NCBI GenBank assembly: GCA_017504735.1
Contig: JAFVQP010000183.1
Location: 1 to 56,766, forward strand
Length of the DNA stretch: 56,766 nucleotides
Reading direction: 5' to 3'
Origin: Clostridia bacterium
GTDB lineage: Bacteria > Bacillota_A > Clostridia > Christensenellales > Borkfalkiaceae
The translations under genes and the position numbers were made by a program. Each line of letters begins with the position of its first letter. Positions within the stretch are counted from its first letter, which is position 1. The notes beneath the pieces were generated by a model. The model ran no database searches, was not told the origin of the DNA, and saw nothing but the letters and a program-made list of their open reading frames with translations. Below are positions 8,908-17,734 of the stretch, in pieces.

Positions 8908-9942
8908 TTAGTATAAGCTGCCCGTATTGACGATGGGCTGCGCATCGTGATTGCCGCAAAGTACCACCAAAAGGTTGGAAACCATTGCCGCTTTTCTTTC
9001 CTCGTCAAGCTGTACCAAGCCGCCTTGGTTTAAGCGTTCGAGTGCCATTTCTACCATACCAACTGCGCCGTCTACAATCATCTTTCTTGCATCAATGATT
9101 GCGGAAGCCTGCTGACGCTGCAACATTACCGCCGCAATTTCAGGGGCATACGCAAGGTAAGTGATGCGCGCTTCGATGATTTCAATACCTGCTTCGTTTA
9201 CACGCTGTTGAATTTCATCACGGATACGAGAAGCAACAAGGTCGCTAGAGCCTCTCAAACTGCCGTCGTCCGCCACGCCGTCACCCGTCGTATCAACGCC
9301 AGGGGCTACGTCGTAGGGGTAAATGCGTACCACGTTTCTAAGTGCGCTGTCGCATTGCAGGGAAAGATATTCCTTGTAGTTATCCACGTTAAACACCGCT
9401 TTTGCCGTATCAACGACACGCCACATAACCGCGATACCGATTTCCACAGGGTTGCCCAAACAATCGTTGATTTTTTGACGGTTGTTGTTGAGGGTCATAA
9501 TTTTCAAAGAAATTTTTTTGTCGGGTACAGCATTGAGGTTGATTTTCAACTCATTGTCGCCGATGGCGGTGGAGTGTTTCCCAACGTCACCGCTTTGGTT
9601 GAGTTTGGTCAACGAGGCAGGGTTTACCGCCACGCAGAAGGGGTTGATGGCATAAAAGCCTTCGCCTTTCAACGTACCGATGTATTTACCGAATAAGGTT
9701 AAAGCGAGCGCTTCCTGCGGTTTTAATACGCGCAAGCCGATGAGAGGGATCCAAATAAAGCACATTAAAACGATGCAAACAACGGTGCCTACAAGAAAGG
9801 GCGTTTCTAAGTTTGCGTTTGTGGTTTCTTCCGATAAAACGCCAAAAGCAATCGTACCGGCAAGGGAAAGCAACGTTAAAAACCCATAAATGAGAAGGGT
9901 GCGCATCCCATGTTTTTTATTTGTTAAAATAATTTCTTCCAT
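8908..9942 (-). CDS. SPFH / band-7 domain membrane protein (344 aa)
   Basis: The start at 9942 (MEEIILTNK) has GGAGG upstream; the longer form begins inside that site. Two hydrophobic helices near residues 15-35 and 45-70 are followed by the SPFH domain (VLKPQEALALTLFGKYIGTL), then NPVEIGIAVMWRVVDTAKAVF and a helical C-terminal part with EIIEARITYLAYAPEIAAVMLQRQQA. Ends in a short non-helical tail. SPFH proteins form large ring scaffolds at membranes and organise microdomains or protease partners. It is the first gene of a two-gene operon with the RHH protein, with a good promoter at 9973-10001. Partner unknown. Confidence 0.85.
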   Translation of the reverse strand: MEEIILTNKKHGMRTLLIYGFLTLLSLAGTIAFGVLSEETTNANLETPFLVGTVVCIVLMCFIWIPLIGLRVLKPQEALALTLFGKYIGTLKGEGFYAINPFCVAVNPASLTKLNQSGDVGKHSTAIGDNELKINLNAVPDKKISLKIMTLNNNRQKINDCLGNPVEIGIAVMWRVVDTAKAVFNVDNYKEYLSLQCDSALRNVVRIYPYDVAPGVDTTGDGVADDGSLRGSSDLVASRIRDEIQQRVNEAGIEIIEARITYLAYAPEIAAVMLQRQQASAIIDARKMIVDGAVGMVEMALERLNQGGLVQLDEERKAAMVSNLLVVLCGNHDAQPIVNTGSLY

Positions 9943-9972
9943 AAAAACCTCCATGAAGATTTTGATATTAAA

Positions 9973-10001
9973 ATGATATCATATTATTTTATCATTGTCA
10001 A
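9973..10001 (-). promoter_or_regulatory. Promoter of the SPFH-RHH operon
   Basis: TTGACA (10001-9996), 17 bp, TATCAT (9978-9973) on the minus strand, about 30 bp before the start codon. Confidence 0.75.
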
Positions 10002-10030
10002 GAGGTTTTTGTGAAAATATCTAAATTTTT

Positions 10031-11944
10031 TTAGCCGATGAGGGTTTCGTATTCTTCGTAGAGGGTGTCAAGCTGTGTTTTGATTTCCTCCAAGCGGTTG
10101 CATTTTTCCGTCAATAAGGGGAAGTTTGCCGTTACGGCAGGGTCGGAAAGGGATGCGTTGATATCTGCGTCCTCCGCCTCTAATTTTGCGATTTCTTCTT
10201 CTATTTTTTTGATGCGCGTTTGCCTGCGCGCGTCTGCCGCACGTTCTTCTTTCGAACGATAGTAACCCGATTTTTTGTCAGTATTTGTCGAAATGGAGGG
10301 GGCAGGTATGGGTTGAACACTTTTTTGCACCGTTTTTACTGCCTCTTTTGCCGCAATCTTTTGCGCGTGGTATTCTTCGTAGTTGCAGTTATACTCGGTT
10401 GCATTGCCATCTTCAAGTTCGAGGATTTTACCAGCCAAAGCGCGGATAAAGTATCGATCGTGCGATACGAATAATACGGTACCATCAAAGGCTTTTAATG
10501 CGCTTTCCAAACTTTCCCTTGCAGGAAGGTCAAGGTGGTTGGTGGGTTCGTCCAAGATGAGGAAGTTGCCGTTTTCACATTCAAAGACGGCGAGGGCGAG
10601 TTTGGCTCTTTCACCGCCTGACAGCATCCGCACCTTTTTGTCCATATCCTCGGCAACCAAACCTGCTTGTGCGAGAATGTTTCTTACCCGTGTTTGATCC
10701 CACGTCACGTGTCTACCCCAAAGTTCTTCCAAAACGGAAGCGTTCAAATCGAGGTTGGCGTTCTCCTGGTCGTAGCAGGCGATTTTTGCAAACCGTCCAA
10801 GCCGTATGGCAGGGTTTTTACCTTTGACAATTTCTTTCACAAGGGTGGATTTACCCGTACCGTTATCCCCGACGACGGCGCATTTTTCACCGCGCGTCAA
10901 ACCAAAGCTTGCCTTATCAAGCAAGACCTTTTCCCCTGCGGTGAGGTGTAAGTTTTCCACCTCCAACACTCGTTCATAGGGCTTGTCCGTATAGGTAAAA
11001 ACGAAACGAGGCGGTGTAGGGGGCAGGGCAGGCTTTTCGATGAGCTCCATCTTTTCTAATGCCAGCCTGCGTGATTGCGCCATCTTCGTGGTGGAAGCGC
11101 GGACAAGGTTTCTATCCACGTATTCCTGCATGTGCGCCCGTTCTTCCTGTTGCTTTTCGTATTCTTTCAAAAGATGCGCTACTTTTTCTGCTTTTAACAC
11201 CTTATACTTGGTGTAATTCCCCTTAAAAACGGACAATTTTTTGTTTTCGATTTCGTAAATAGCGGACACCAAGCGATCGAGGAAATATCGGTCGTGCGAT
11301 ACCGTCAAAATGGCGCCTTTATAGGTGGAAAGATATTCTTCTAACCAAAATAACGTCTTCATATCGAGGTGGTTGGTGGGTTCGTCCAAAATCAAAAGTT
11401 CCGGGTCTTCCAACAGCAAACGGCACAGCTTCAAACGTGTTTTTTCACCGCCCGACATGGTATGAATGGGCTGGTCGTAAACGTCTTCAAAGCCCATACC
11501 GTTGAGTACGGTACGAATTTTTACCTCGTAATGATAACTATCGCGCGCAGCGATTTGCTTGTTCAGATATTCGTACTTTGCAGAAAGGGCGCGGTATTCG
11601 TCGCTTCCTTCCTGCGCCTGCGCAAACAAAGCTTCCGTTTCACGGAGCGATTCAATGGCACGGATATCCGCCGTAAAAATTTCACGCATTTCTTCGAAAA
11701 CGGTGTTGTATGAATCGTATCCGCCCGTTTGCGCAAGGTAACCGATACGGATGCTGTTTTTACGAAAAAGCGTGCCGCTTTCGGGTTCAAGTTCACCCAA
11801 AATCAAACGGATAAGGGTAGTCTTTCCTTCGCCGTTTGCGCCGATCAACCCAACCCTGTCCCCCTCGTTTAAGGAAAAACAAAGATTTTCAAGCAGGGAA
11901 CCGCCGTTAAAACCAAAGGATAAATTGTCCGCGGAAAGCAACAT
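10031..11944 (-). CDS. ABC-F family ATPase (637 aa)
   Basis: Two ABC cassettes on one chain and no membrane helix: Walker A GANGEGKTT near residue 35 and GDNGTGKST near 340, signatures MSGGEKTRL and LSGGERAKL, and Walker B LLILDEPTNHLD and FLILDEPTNHLD. The inter-cassette linker is long and basic, and a C-terminal coiled coil (about 560-637) follows a Pro/Ser-rich hinge. This is the ABC-F layout of Uup/YfmR-like translation factors that act at the ribosome E site; which subgroup I cannot tell. Start 11944 (MLLSADNLSFGF) has GAGG upstream; a 42-codon upstream extension is a shadow of a small gene on the other strand. Copy B of the GAGMR element lies antisense within the hinge. Confidence 0.9.
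   Translation of the reverse strand: MLLSADNLSFGFNGGSLLENLCFSLNEGDRVGLIGANGEGKTTLIRLILGELEPESGTLFRKNSIRIGYLAQTGGYDSYNTVFEEMREIFTADIRAIESLRETEALFAQAQEGSDEYRALSAKYEYLNKQIAARDSYHYEVKIRTVLNGMGFEDVYDQPIHTMSGGEKTRLKLCRLLLEDPELLILDEPTNHLDMKTLFWLEEYLSTYKGAILTVSHDRYFLDRLVSAIYEIENKKLSVFKGNYTKYKVLKAEKVAHLLKEYEKQQEERAHMQEYVDRNLVRASTTKMAQSRRLALEKMELIEKPALPPTPPRFVFTYTDKPYERVLEVENLHLTAGEKVLLDKASFGLTRGEKCAVVGDNGTGKSTLVKEIVKGKNPAIRLGRFAKIACYDQENANLDLNASVLEELWGRHVTWDQTRVRNILAQAGLVAEDMDKKVRMLSGGERAKLALAVFECENGNFLILDEPTNHLDLPARESLESALKAFDGTVLFVSHDRYFIRALAGKILELEDGNATEYNCNYEEYHAQKIAAKEAVKTVQKSVQPIPAPSISTNTDKKSGYYRSKEERAADARRQTRIKKIEEEIAKLEAEDADINASLSDPAVTANFPLLTEKCNRLEEIKTQLDTLYEEYETLIG
10293..10316 (+). repeat. 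GAGMR micro-ORF, copy B (MEGAGMG)
   Basis: Seven codons plus TGA, peptide MEGAGMG, antisense to the Pro/Ser-rich hinge of the ABC-F gene. DNA core GGGGGCAGGTATGGGTTGA differs from the consensus at one base, changing Arg to Gly. Confidence 0.6.
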
Positions 11945-11997
11945 AAGCAACCTCGTAAAAAAGAATAAAACGTGCGCCTTAGCGCAACCTAGTATCG

Positions 11998-12126
11998 ATG
12001 AAGGATAAACAGAAATTGTATCAAAAAATTCGTTTATATGAGCGTGAAGTGTTGATTGCTTCGCCTTCACGCGCGGCGAAGCTTGCCACCAAGCTCAACA
12101 AATGGAAATCAAAGGTATTTGATTAA
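11998..12126 (+). CDS. Possible 42-aa basic protein in a divergent gap
   Basis: ATG to TAA on the plus strand fills exactly the gap between two leftward genes. The product is Lys/Arg/Leu-rich (MKDKQKLYQKIRLYEREV ... LATKLNKWKSKVFD) with heptad-like helix potential and sensible codon use. There is no clear Shine-Dalgarno sequence, and its stop overlaps the radical SAM stop codon by two bases. I do not recognise it. It could be a small conserved protein or chance; confidence is moderate because the frame matches the free interval so well. Confidence 0.4.
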   Translation: MKDKQKLYQKIRLYEREVLIASPSRAAKLATKLNKWKSKVFD

Positions 12127-13001
12127 AAATCCCATTGCGGGATATAAGTTTCCCCGCTTGACTTTCGTTCTTGCGCGAACAAGCGAGGCTCTAAACCGAG
12201 CTCTAACGCCGTTTCAACAACGGTGTTATATTCGCGTGCGGTGATGGGGCGTGACAACTCTTTCATGCCTTCGATATCCCCAAACGGAGTATATTGACTC
12301 ATCAAACTTAAGTAAGTAGAGGGGGGCAGGTATGCGTTGAACCATTTTAAAACGGCTTTACTGTCGTTGGTGCAAAGGGGCATGACGAGATGTCTTACGA
12401 TGCAGCCGGACAGCATTTTTCCCTCGTCGGTAAAGCGTAAAGGCTTGCTGTTTGCCATAAAGCTGACCGCCTCACTTGCTACCTCGAAGTAGTTCTCCTT
12501 TCCCAAGTACCGCTTGGAAAGGGTGGGGGACACAAACTTCATGTCGGGCAAATAAATATCGATATATGGGTCAATCAAACGTAAAGTTTCCACTTTTTCG
12601 TAACTTCCCGTATTATAGACAACAGGGATTTTTGGCTGGTAAAGTTCAAACGCTTCCACAAGGTAAGGGGTTAAGTGGGAAGGGGTGACAAGGGAAATAT
12701 TGTCTGCACCCATATCCTCTAACTGTTTAAAAATATCCGTCAGCTGGAAAGGGGTGACGGGTTTGCCTCGTTTTGCACGGGAGACTTCATAATTTTGGCA
12801 AAAAGCACAACGCAAATTGCACCCTGAAAAGAAGATGGTGCCGCTGCCCTTTCCAAAGGAAATGCAGGGTTCTTCAAAGGGGTGCAGGTAAAATTTTGCC
12901 ACGCGTAGTCCGTCTACACCGCACGCTCCCACGCCTTTAAGGCGGTTCGCGCCGCATTCTACGGGACAAATTGTGCATTTTTCCATCAAAAAGCCGTTCA
13001 T
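12123..13001 (-). CDS. Radical SAM protein, PflA-like activase (292 aa)
   Basis: The N-terminus has CTICPVECGANR ... GACGV, a Cys cluster typical of the YgiQ/AmmeMemo-like and PflX-type proteins, then the radical SAM motif CNLRCAFC near residue 61 that binds the SAM-coordinating 4Fe-4S cluster. A TIM-barrel follows (YNTGSYEKVETLRLIDPYID, DIYLPDMKF). Length fits PflX-like putative activases of glycyl-radical enzymes; the substrate is not given by neighbours. The start is either 13001 or 12986 (MEKCTICP). The promoter -10 ends only 7 nt before 13001, so the transcript may be leaderless. GAGMR copy C lies antisense in the segment encoding FNAYLPPS. Confidence 0.85.
   Translation of the reverse strand: MNGFLMEKCTICPVECGANRLKGVGACGVDGLRVAKFYLHPFEEPCISFGKGSGTIFFSGCNLRCAFCQNYEVSRAKRGKPVTPFQLTDIFKQLEDMGADNISLVTPSHLTPYLVEAFELYQPKIPVVYNTGSYEKVETLRLIDPYIDIYLPDMKFVSPTLSKRYLGKENYFEVASEAVSFMANSKPLRFTDEGKMLSGCIVRHLVMPLCTNDSKAVLKWFNAYLPPSTYLSLMSQYTPFGDIEGMKELSRPITAREYNTVVETALELGLEPRLFAQERKSSGETYIPQWDF
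12320..12340 (+). repeat. GAGMR element, copy C (RGAGMR-stop)
   Basis: AGG GGG GCA GGT ATG CGT TGA, preceded in frame by TAG, so not a complete ORF. Antisense to the radical SAM gene. Shares a 19-nt identical core with copies E and M. Confidence 0.7.
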
Positions 13002-13008
13002 AATCTAC

Positions 13009-13037
13009 ATTATATCACGATTGAATGTTTTTTGCAA
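13009..13037 (-). promoter_or_regulatory. Promoter of the radical SAM gene, near-leaderless
   Basis: Minus strand TTGCAA (13037-13032), 17 bp, TATAAT (13014-13009). Only seven bases separate the -10 from the ATG at 13001, so initiation would fall on or beside the start codon, and no Shine-Dalgarno sequence precedes it. Confidence 0.7.
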
Positions 13038-13048
13038 GCGATAATTGA

Positions 13049-13078
13049 TTGACAAAGTGGCTTATTGGGTGTTATAAT
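13049..13078 (+). promoter_or_regulatory. Promoter of metK
   Basis: TTGACA (13049-13054), 18 bp, TATAAT (13073-13078). Because the -10 covers the earlier in-frame ATG codons, it fixes the metK start at 13113. It is back-to-back with the radical SAM promoter. No SAM riboswitch fits in the short leader. Confidence 0.85.
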
Positions 13079-13112
13079 GAAAAAGAACGAATTGCGAAAG
13101 AGGATTATAGAT

Positions 13113-14276
13113 ATGAGGAAATTTTTTACGAGTGAAAGTGTAACGGAAGGACATCCCGACAAGGTTTGCGACAACATTTCCGACGGCATCGTAGATGCAA
13201 TTTTGGCGTCCGATCCTTATGCGCGTACTGCGGTAGAATGTGCGGCGGCGTTTGACACTTTGCTTATCATGGGTGAAGTAACGACGACGGCAGTTGTGGA
13301 TTACGAAGCAAAGGCACGTGAAATCATCAAGGAAATCGGTTACGATTTTGGTACGTTTGCATATGATAAATGCAAGGTTATTGTGGCAATCCATACGCAG
13401 TCGCCCGATATTGCAATGGGTGTAAACGCATCCTTGGAAAAGAAAACGGAAGGCGGCGAAGAGGAAAACCAGCTTGGTGCAGGTGACCAAGGTATGATGT
13501 TTGGTTATGCTTGCCGTGAAACGAAGGAGCTTATGCCCCTTACCTTATCGTTATCGCATCGCTTGGCGAAGCGTTTGACGGACGTTAGAAAGGATGGTAC
13601 GTTGTCTTACCTTCGTCCCGATGGTAAAACGCAGGTTACGGTAGAATACGTGGATGGCGTTGCAAAGCGTGTGGACACGGTGGTTGTTTCCACCCAACAC
13701 GATGCTTTTGTATCACAGGAACAAATCCGCGCTGATATGAAAAAGTACGTTATCGAAGCGATTATCCCTGCGGAATTGATGGATGAAAATACGAAAATTT
13801 ACGTAAATCCCACGGGCAGATTTGAAATCGGCGGCCCCGAAGGGGATAGCGGTTTGACGGGTAGAAAAATCATTGTAGATACCTATGGCGGAAGATGTGC
13901 GCACGGCGGCGGCGCATTCTCGGGTAAAGATCCTACAAAGGTGGATAGAAGCGCGGCTTATTACTGCCGTTATATTGCGAAAAATATGGTTGCGGCAGGG
14001 CTTGCAGACGAGTTTGAAATTCAGGTTGCATATGCAATTGGCGTCGCAAAACCCGTTTCCGTATTTGTAGACAGCCATGGTACGGGTAAGTTGAGCGACG
14101 AAGAGTTGGCGGAAGTTGTGAAGAAAGAATTTGACCTTCGCCCTTATGCAATTATCCGCGATTTGAAATTGAGAAATCCCGTATTTAAGAAGACGGCGGC
14201 TTACGGCCACTTTGGTTATAAGGGGTTCTCTTGGGAGCAACTTGACCGCGTGGATGCGTTGAAAAAATATTTATAA
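13113..14276 (+). CDS. metK: S-adenosylmethionine synthetase
   Basis: Makes SAM from methionine and ATP in the cytoplasm. The family motifs are all present: [16 protein letters not shown] at the N-terminus, GAGDQG near residue 117, the C-terminal ATP loop [14 protein letters not shown], and [19 protein letters not shown]. The length of 387 residues is normal. The start is MRKFFTSES with GAAAGAGG upstream; a longer reading frame would begin inside the promoter. The gene stands alone between its promoter and a terminator at 14325-14355. Many Clostridia control metK with a SAM riboswitch, but the leader here is only about 30 nt and has none. Confidence 0.97.
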   Translation: MRKFFTSESVTEGHPDKVCDNISDGIVDAILASDPYARTAVECAAAFDTLLIMGEVTTTAVVDYEAKAREIIKEIGYDFGTFAYDKCKVIVAIHTQSPDIAMGVNASLEKKTEGGEEENQLGAGDQGMMFGYACRETKELMPLTLSLSHRLAKRLTDVRKDGTLSYLRPDGKTQVTVEYVDGVAKRVDTVVVSTQHDAFVSQEQIRADMKKYVIEAIIPAELMDENTKIYVNPTGRFEIGGPEGDSGLTGRKIIVDTYGGRCAHGGGAFSGKDPTKVDRSAAYYCRYIAKNMVAAGLADEFEIQVAYAIGVAKPVSVFVDSHGTGKLSDEELAEVVKKEFDLRPYAIIRDLKLRNPVFKKTAAYGHFGYKGFSWEQLDRVDALKKYL

Positions 14277-14295
14277 TGCTTGTTTGAAAGTAAAA

Positions 14296-14319
14296 ATGGA
14301 CAGGGCAGGTACGAGATGA
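14296..14319 (+). repeat. GAGMR micro-ORF, copy D (MDRAGTR)
   Basis: Seven codons plus TGA, peptide MDRAGTR, in the metK 3' untranslated region 19 bp after the stop and just before the terminator stem. Here Arg is AGA and Met is replaced by Thr (ACG). Confidence 0.6.
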
Positions 14320-14324
14320 AATTG

Positions 14325-14355
14325 AAAAGGAGGGCGAAAAGGCTCTCCTTTTTTA
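14325..14355 (+). terminator. Terminator of metK
   Basis: AAGGAG stem with CTCCTT, imperfect middle, then TTTTTT, about 50 bp after the metK stop. Confidence 0.75.
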
Positions 14356-14529
14356 TACAATCATTGTATAGATAAAATGGAGCATTTGCGCAAAAAATGT
14401 AAAGGAATGATAAGGGAAAATGTATTATATTTGGTTAAACTGTTTTGATAAGAAATAAAAGTGGGTATATAAATTGAAGATATTGGCGTGTAATTCATGC
14501 TTTTTTATGAAAATGGGTATGAAAACGCT

Positions 14530-14557
14530 TTGCTTTTTTAGCGAAATATTGTATAAT
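14530..14557 (+). promoter_or_regulatory. secA: Promoter of the secA-prfB operon and A/T-rich leader
   Basis: TTGCTT (14530-14535), 16 bp, TATAAT (14552-14557), giving a leader of some 85 nt to secA. The rest of the gap (14356-14650) is A/T-rich with no other gene, repeat or clear secondary structure that I can support. Confidence 0.65.
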
Positions 14558-14650
14558 ATACAATAAGGTTAAAATGCCGTGTTATGTGCTGTTTATAAAA
14601 TCATACAGGGCAAGAAAAATCAGTAAAATAAATCTATCGGAGTTTTTCTA

Positions 14651-17600
14651 ATGGGATTGATTAAATATTTAATGGGTGGCGACAGCCGCAGAAGTTTGGC
14701 AAAGCTGAACAAGATGGCAGACGAGGTAGAATCGTTAGAGCCTAAGTATCAGGTAATGGACGATGTAACCTTAAAAAACCAAACGCAGGTTTTAAAGGAT
14801 CGTTTGGCAAAGGGTGAAACCCTTGACGATATCCTTTACGATGCGTTTGCGGCTTTGCGTGAAGCGAGTAAGCGTGTACTTGGTATGCGCCATTTCCGCG
14901 TGCAAATCATCGGCGGTATTTGTTTGCATCAAGGCCGTATCGCAGAAATGCGTACCGGTGAAGGTAAGACGCTTGTATCTACTTTGCCTGCATACTTAAA
15001 CGCATTGTCTGGTAAAAGCGTACACGTCGTTACGGTAAACGATTATCTTGCGAAGCGTGACGCGGAGTGGATGGGTAAGGTGCATAAGTTCATGGGCCTC
15101 ACCGTTGGCGTTGTCGTCCCTGGTATGGAAGACGATGAAAAACGTGAAGCGTACAAATGCGATATCGTTTATGGTACGAATAACGAATTTGGTTTCGACT
15201 ACCTTCGTGATAACCTGAAAACGGATATATCCCGTATGGTACAGCGTGATTTGACCTTTGCCATCGTGGACGAAGTTGACTCGATTTTGATCGACGAAGC
15301 AAGAACCCCCCTTATTATTTCCGGTAAGGGTGAAAAATCTTCTGATTTGTACTTGCAGGTAGATAAGCTCGTTCGCACGTTCTCCGGCGGTTTCGACGAT
15401 GAACTTAAGGACGAAGAAGAAGCGGCGATGGAAGCATTGCGCGAAGAAAAGAAGAAGAAAAAAGACAAAAATAAGAAAAAACGCAACACGGTTGGCGACA
15501 AAGTGTCCTTGGAGGATGCAGGTGAAGAAGATGATGACGAGGAAGCAACAGAAGCGTTTGTAGACTACACCAAGATGACCTTGGAAGAGCAGGCGAACTA
15601 CGAAGCGGAATTGGAAGAAAAGCGTGCGGCTGCGCGTGCGGCTTCCCCTGAAGGAAAGCGTTCGTTGGCGGCGCAAAGAGAATGGGATTACATCATCAAT
15701 CGTAAGGATAAGACGGTAGAATTGACGGAAAGCGGTGCGAGGAAGGCAGAACGCTTCTTCCGTATCGATAACATTGCGGAAATTGAACACGCTGACCTCA
15801 ACCACCACATTCAACAGGCTTTGAAAGCGCATAAACTTTTCAAACTTGACGAAGACTATATCGTAAGCGAAGATGAAATCATCATCGTTGACGAATTTAC
15901 CGGTCGTTTGATGAACGGTCGTCGTTATTCCGACGGTTTGCACCAAGCAATCGAAGCGAAAGAAGGGGTAGAGGTGCGCAGTGAAAATAAAACCTACGCA
16001 ACCGTTACCTTCCAAAACTACTTCCGTTTGTATTCGAAACTTTCGGGTATGACCGGTACGGCAAAGACGGAAGAAGCAGAATTTAGAACGATTTATTCGT
16101 TGGACGTTGTGGAAATCCCCACCAACCGTCCCATTCAGCGTGTCGATTTGCCCGATATCGTATATAAGACGGTAGACGGTAAAAAGCGTGCGATTGTCAA
16201 CGAAATCATCGAACGCCACGCAAGCGGTCAGCCGATCTTGGTAGGTACTTCTTCGGTTGATAAGTCGGAAGAAATTTCCCGTTTGTTGAAGAGAAACGGC
16301 GTAAAACATAACATTTTGAACGCAAAGAACCACGAACGCGAAGCGGAAATCGTTGCGCAGGCAGGCCGTTTCGGCGCGGTAACCATTTCCACCAACATGG
16401 CAGGCCGTGGTACCGACATTTTGCTTGGCGGTAACGCGGAATATTTGGCAAAGAAACGTTTGCGTGAAGAAGGTGCGGATAAGGACGATATCGAACTCGC
16501 AATCAGTACCTACATCACCGACGTTAGCGACGATATCCTTGCCCTTCGTGAAAGATATAAGAAAGTTTACGAACATTATAAGAAGGAAACGGATGAAGAA
16601 AAGCAGAAGGTTATCGAAGTAGGCGGTCTTTGCATCATCGGTACCGAACGTCACGAATCCCGTCGTATCGACAACCAGCTCCGTGGTCGTGCCGGCCGTC
16701 AGGGTGACATCGGTTTGTCCGTATTCTTCCTTTCCTTGGAAGATGATTTGGTTCTCCGTTTCGGCGGTGAAAGAATGAAAGCGGTTTACAATGCCTTTGG
16801 TATTGACGAAGATACCAGCCTTCAATCGAAGATGCTTTCGCATGGTATTGAAAATGCGCAAAAGAACATCGAAGGTAGAAACTTCGGTATCCGTAAAAAC
16901 GTCCTTCAGTACGACGACGTTATGAACAAACAACGTATGGTTATGTACGAGGAACGTATGAACGTATTACGTGGTGCGGACGTACACGCGCAAGTATTGA
17001 AGTATATCCCTGATTACGTAGCGGAAACTCTTTCCGCGGCAGTAAACGTAGAGGATATGCCCGAACTTTGGAACGAGGAAGAATTGAACCGCGCGCTCGA
17101 ACTGAAGGTATTGCCTGAAGGTACCAACTACGTTACGCGTGAACGCTTGATGAAGTGGGATTACGAGCTTGCGTTGAAGAAAATTTCCAACAAAGTTGCA
17201 AAGGAATACGAAAAGAAGATTGAAGAATTGAAGGAAATGGGCATCGACTTTGGCGCAGTAGAACGCCGTGTATTGCTTATGACCGTAGATAGAAACTGGA
17301 TCGATCATATCGACGCGATGGATCAGCTCCGTAAGGGTATTTCTCTCCGCGCATACGGTCAGGTTGACCCTATCATTTCCTATAAGCAAGAAGGCTTTGA
17401 CATGTTCGATGAAATGATCGCACGTATCCAGCGTACGACGATTAGCACCTTGTTGAAGGTGAAGGTAGAAGCGCGTCCTGCACCTGTGCAGAGGGTAAAT
17501 GCGGCACCCATGTCCGCAGCGAATGGCGAAAATGCGCAACCTGCGCAAGCGCCTGCACAGCCTACGCAGGCACCTGCTCCTCGTCCTTTCCGCCGTCAAA

Positions 17601-17725
17601 TGCCCGAACCCATCACGAATATGACTTCGTTCAAACAAGCGATGGCAGCGGCGCAAGCAGCGAAGGCTCAGCAAGAAGCGCAAAATCAGCAGGCTAGCGA
17701 AGAAAATAAGAACGATAAAGAATAA
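14651..17725 (+). CDS. secA: Preprotein translocase ATPase SecA
   Basis: Motor of Sec protein export, acting with SecYEG at the membrane. Walker A MRTGEGKTL lies at about 100-108 and DEVDSILIDEARTPLIISG near 207. The second nucleotide-binding fold holds NMAGRGTDI and the helicase end has RGRAGRQGD. A charged insertion of some 90 residues at about 250-340 (Lys-, Glu- and Asp-rich) enlarges the protein to 1024 residues; similar insertions occur in some Clostridia. The C-terminus is Ala/Pro/Gln-rich and lacks the usual CxCxSGxxxxxCHG zinc-binding tail for SecB. GGAG precedes the start. prfB follows after 9 bp, an arrangement common in Firmicutes. Confidence 0.97.
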   Translation: MGLIKYLMGGDSRRSLAKLNKMADEVESLEPKYQVMDDVTLKNQTQVLKDRLAKGETLDDILYDAFAALREASKRVLGMRHFRVQIIGGICLHQGRIAEMRTGEGKTLVSTLPAYLNALSGKSVHVVTVNDYLAKRDAEWMGKVHKFMGLTVGVVVPGMEDDEKREAYKCDIVYGTNNEFGFDYLRDNLKTDISRMVQRDLTFAIVDEVDSILIDEARTPLIISGKGEKSSDLYLQVDKLVRTFSGGFDDELKDEEEAAMEALREEKKKKKDKNKKKRNTVGDKVSLEDAGEEDDDEEATEAFVDYTKMTLEEQANYEAELEEKRAAARAASPEGKRSLAAQREWDYIINRKDKTVELTESGARKAERFFRIDNIAEIEHADLNHHIQQALKAHKLFKLDEDYIVSEDEIIIVDEFTGRLMNGRRYSDGLHQAIEAKEGVEVRSENKTYATVTFQNYFRLYSKLSGMTGTAKTEEAEFRTIYSLDVVEIPTNRPIQRVDLPDIVYKTVDGKKRAIVNEIIERHASGQPILVGTSSVDKSEEISRLLKRNGVKHNILNAKNHEREAEIVAQAGRFGAVTISTNMAGRGTDILLGGNAEYLAKKRLREEGADKDDIELAISTYITDVSDDILALRERYKKVYEHYKKETDEEKQKVIEVGGLCIIGTERHESRRIDNQLRGRAGRQGDIGLSVFFLSLEDDLVLRFGGERMKAVYNAFGIDEDTSLQSKMLSHGIENAQKNIEGRNFGIRKNVLQYDDVMNKQRMVMYEERMNVLRGADVHAQVLKYIPDYVAETLSAAVNVEDMPELWNEEELNRALELKVLPEGTNYVTRERLMKWDYELALKKISNKVAKEYEKKIEELKEMGIDFGAVERRVLLMTVDRNWIDHIDAMDQLRKGISLRAYGQVDPIISYKQEGFDMFDEMIARIQRTTISTLLKVKVEARPAPVQRVNAAPMSAANGENAQPAQAPAQPTQAPAPRPFRRQMPEPITNMTSFKQAMAAAQAAKAQQEAQNQQASEENKNDKE

Positions 17726-17734
17726 GGAATTCAT

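Noticed and set aside
13002..13112. SAM riboswitch before metK
   Set aside because: The leader from the mapped promoter is about 30 nt, too short for any known SAM riboswitch.
14996..16933. A 645-codon open frame on the minus strand of secA
   Set aside because: It is a shadow of strong codon bias in secA: no ribosome site, no recognisable domain, and it covers conserved SecA motifs on the plus strand.
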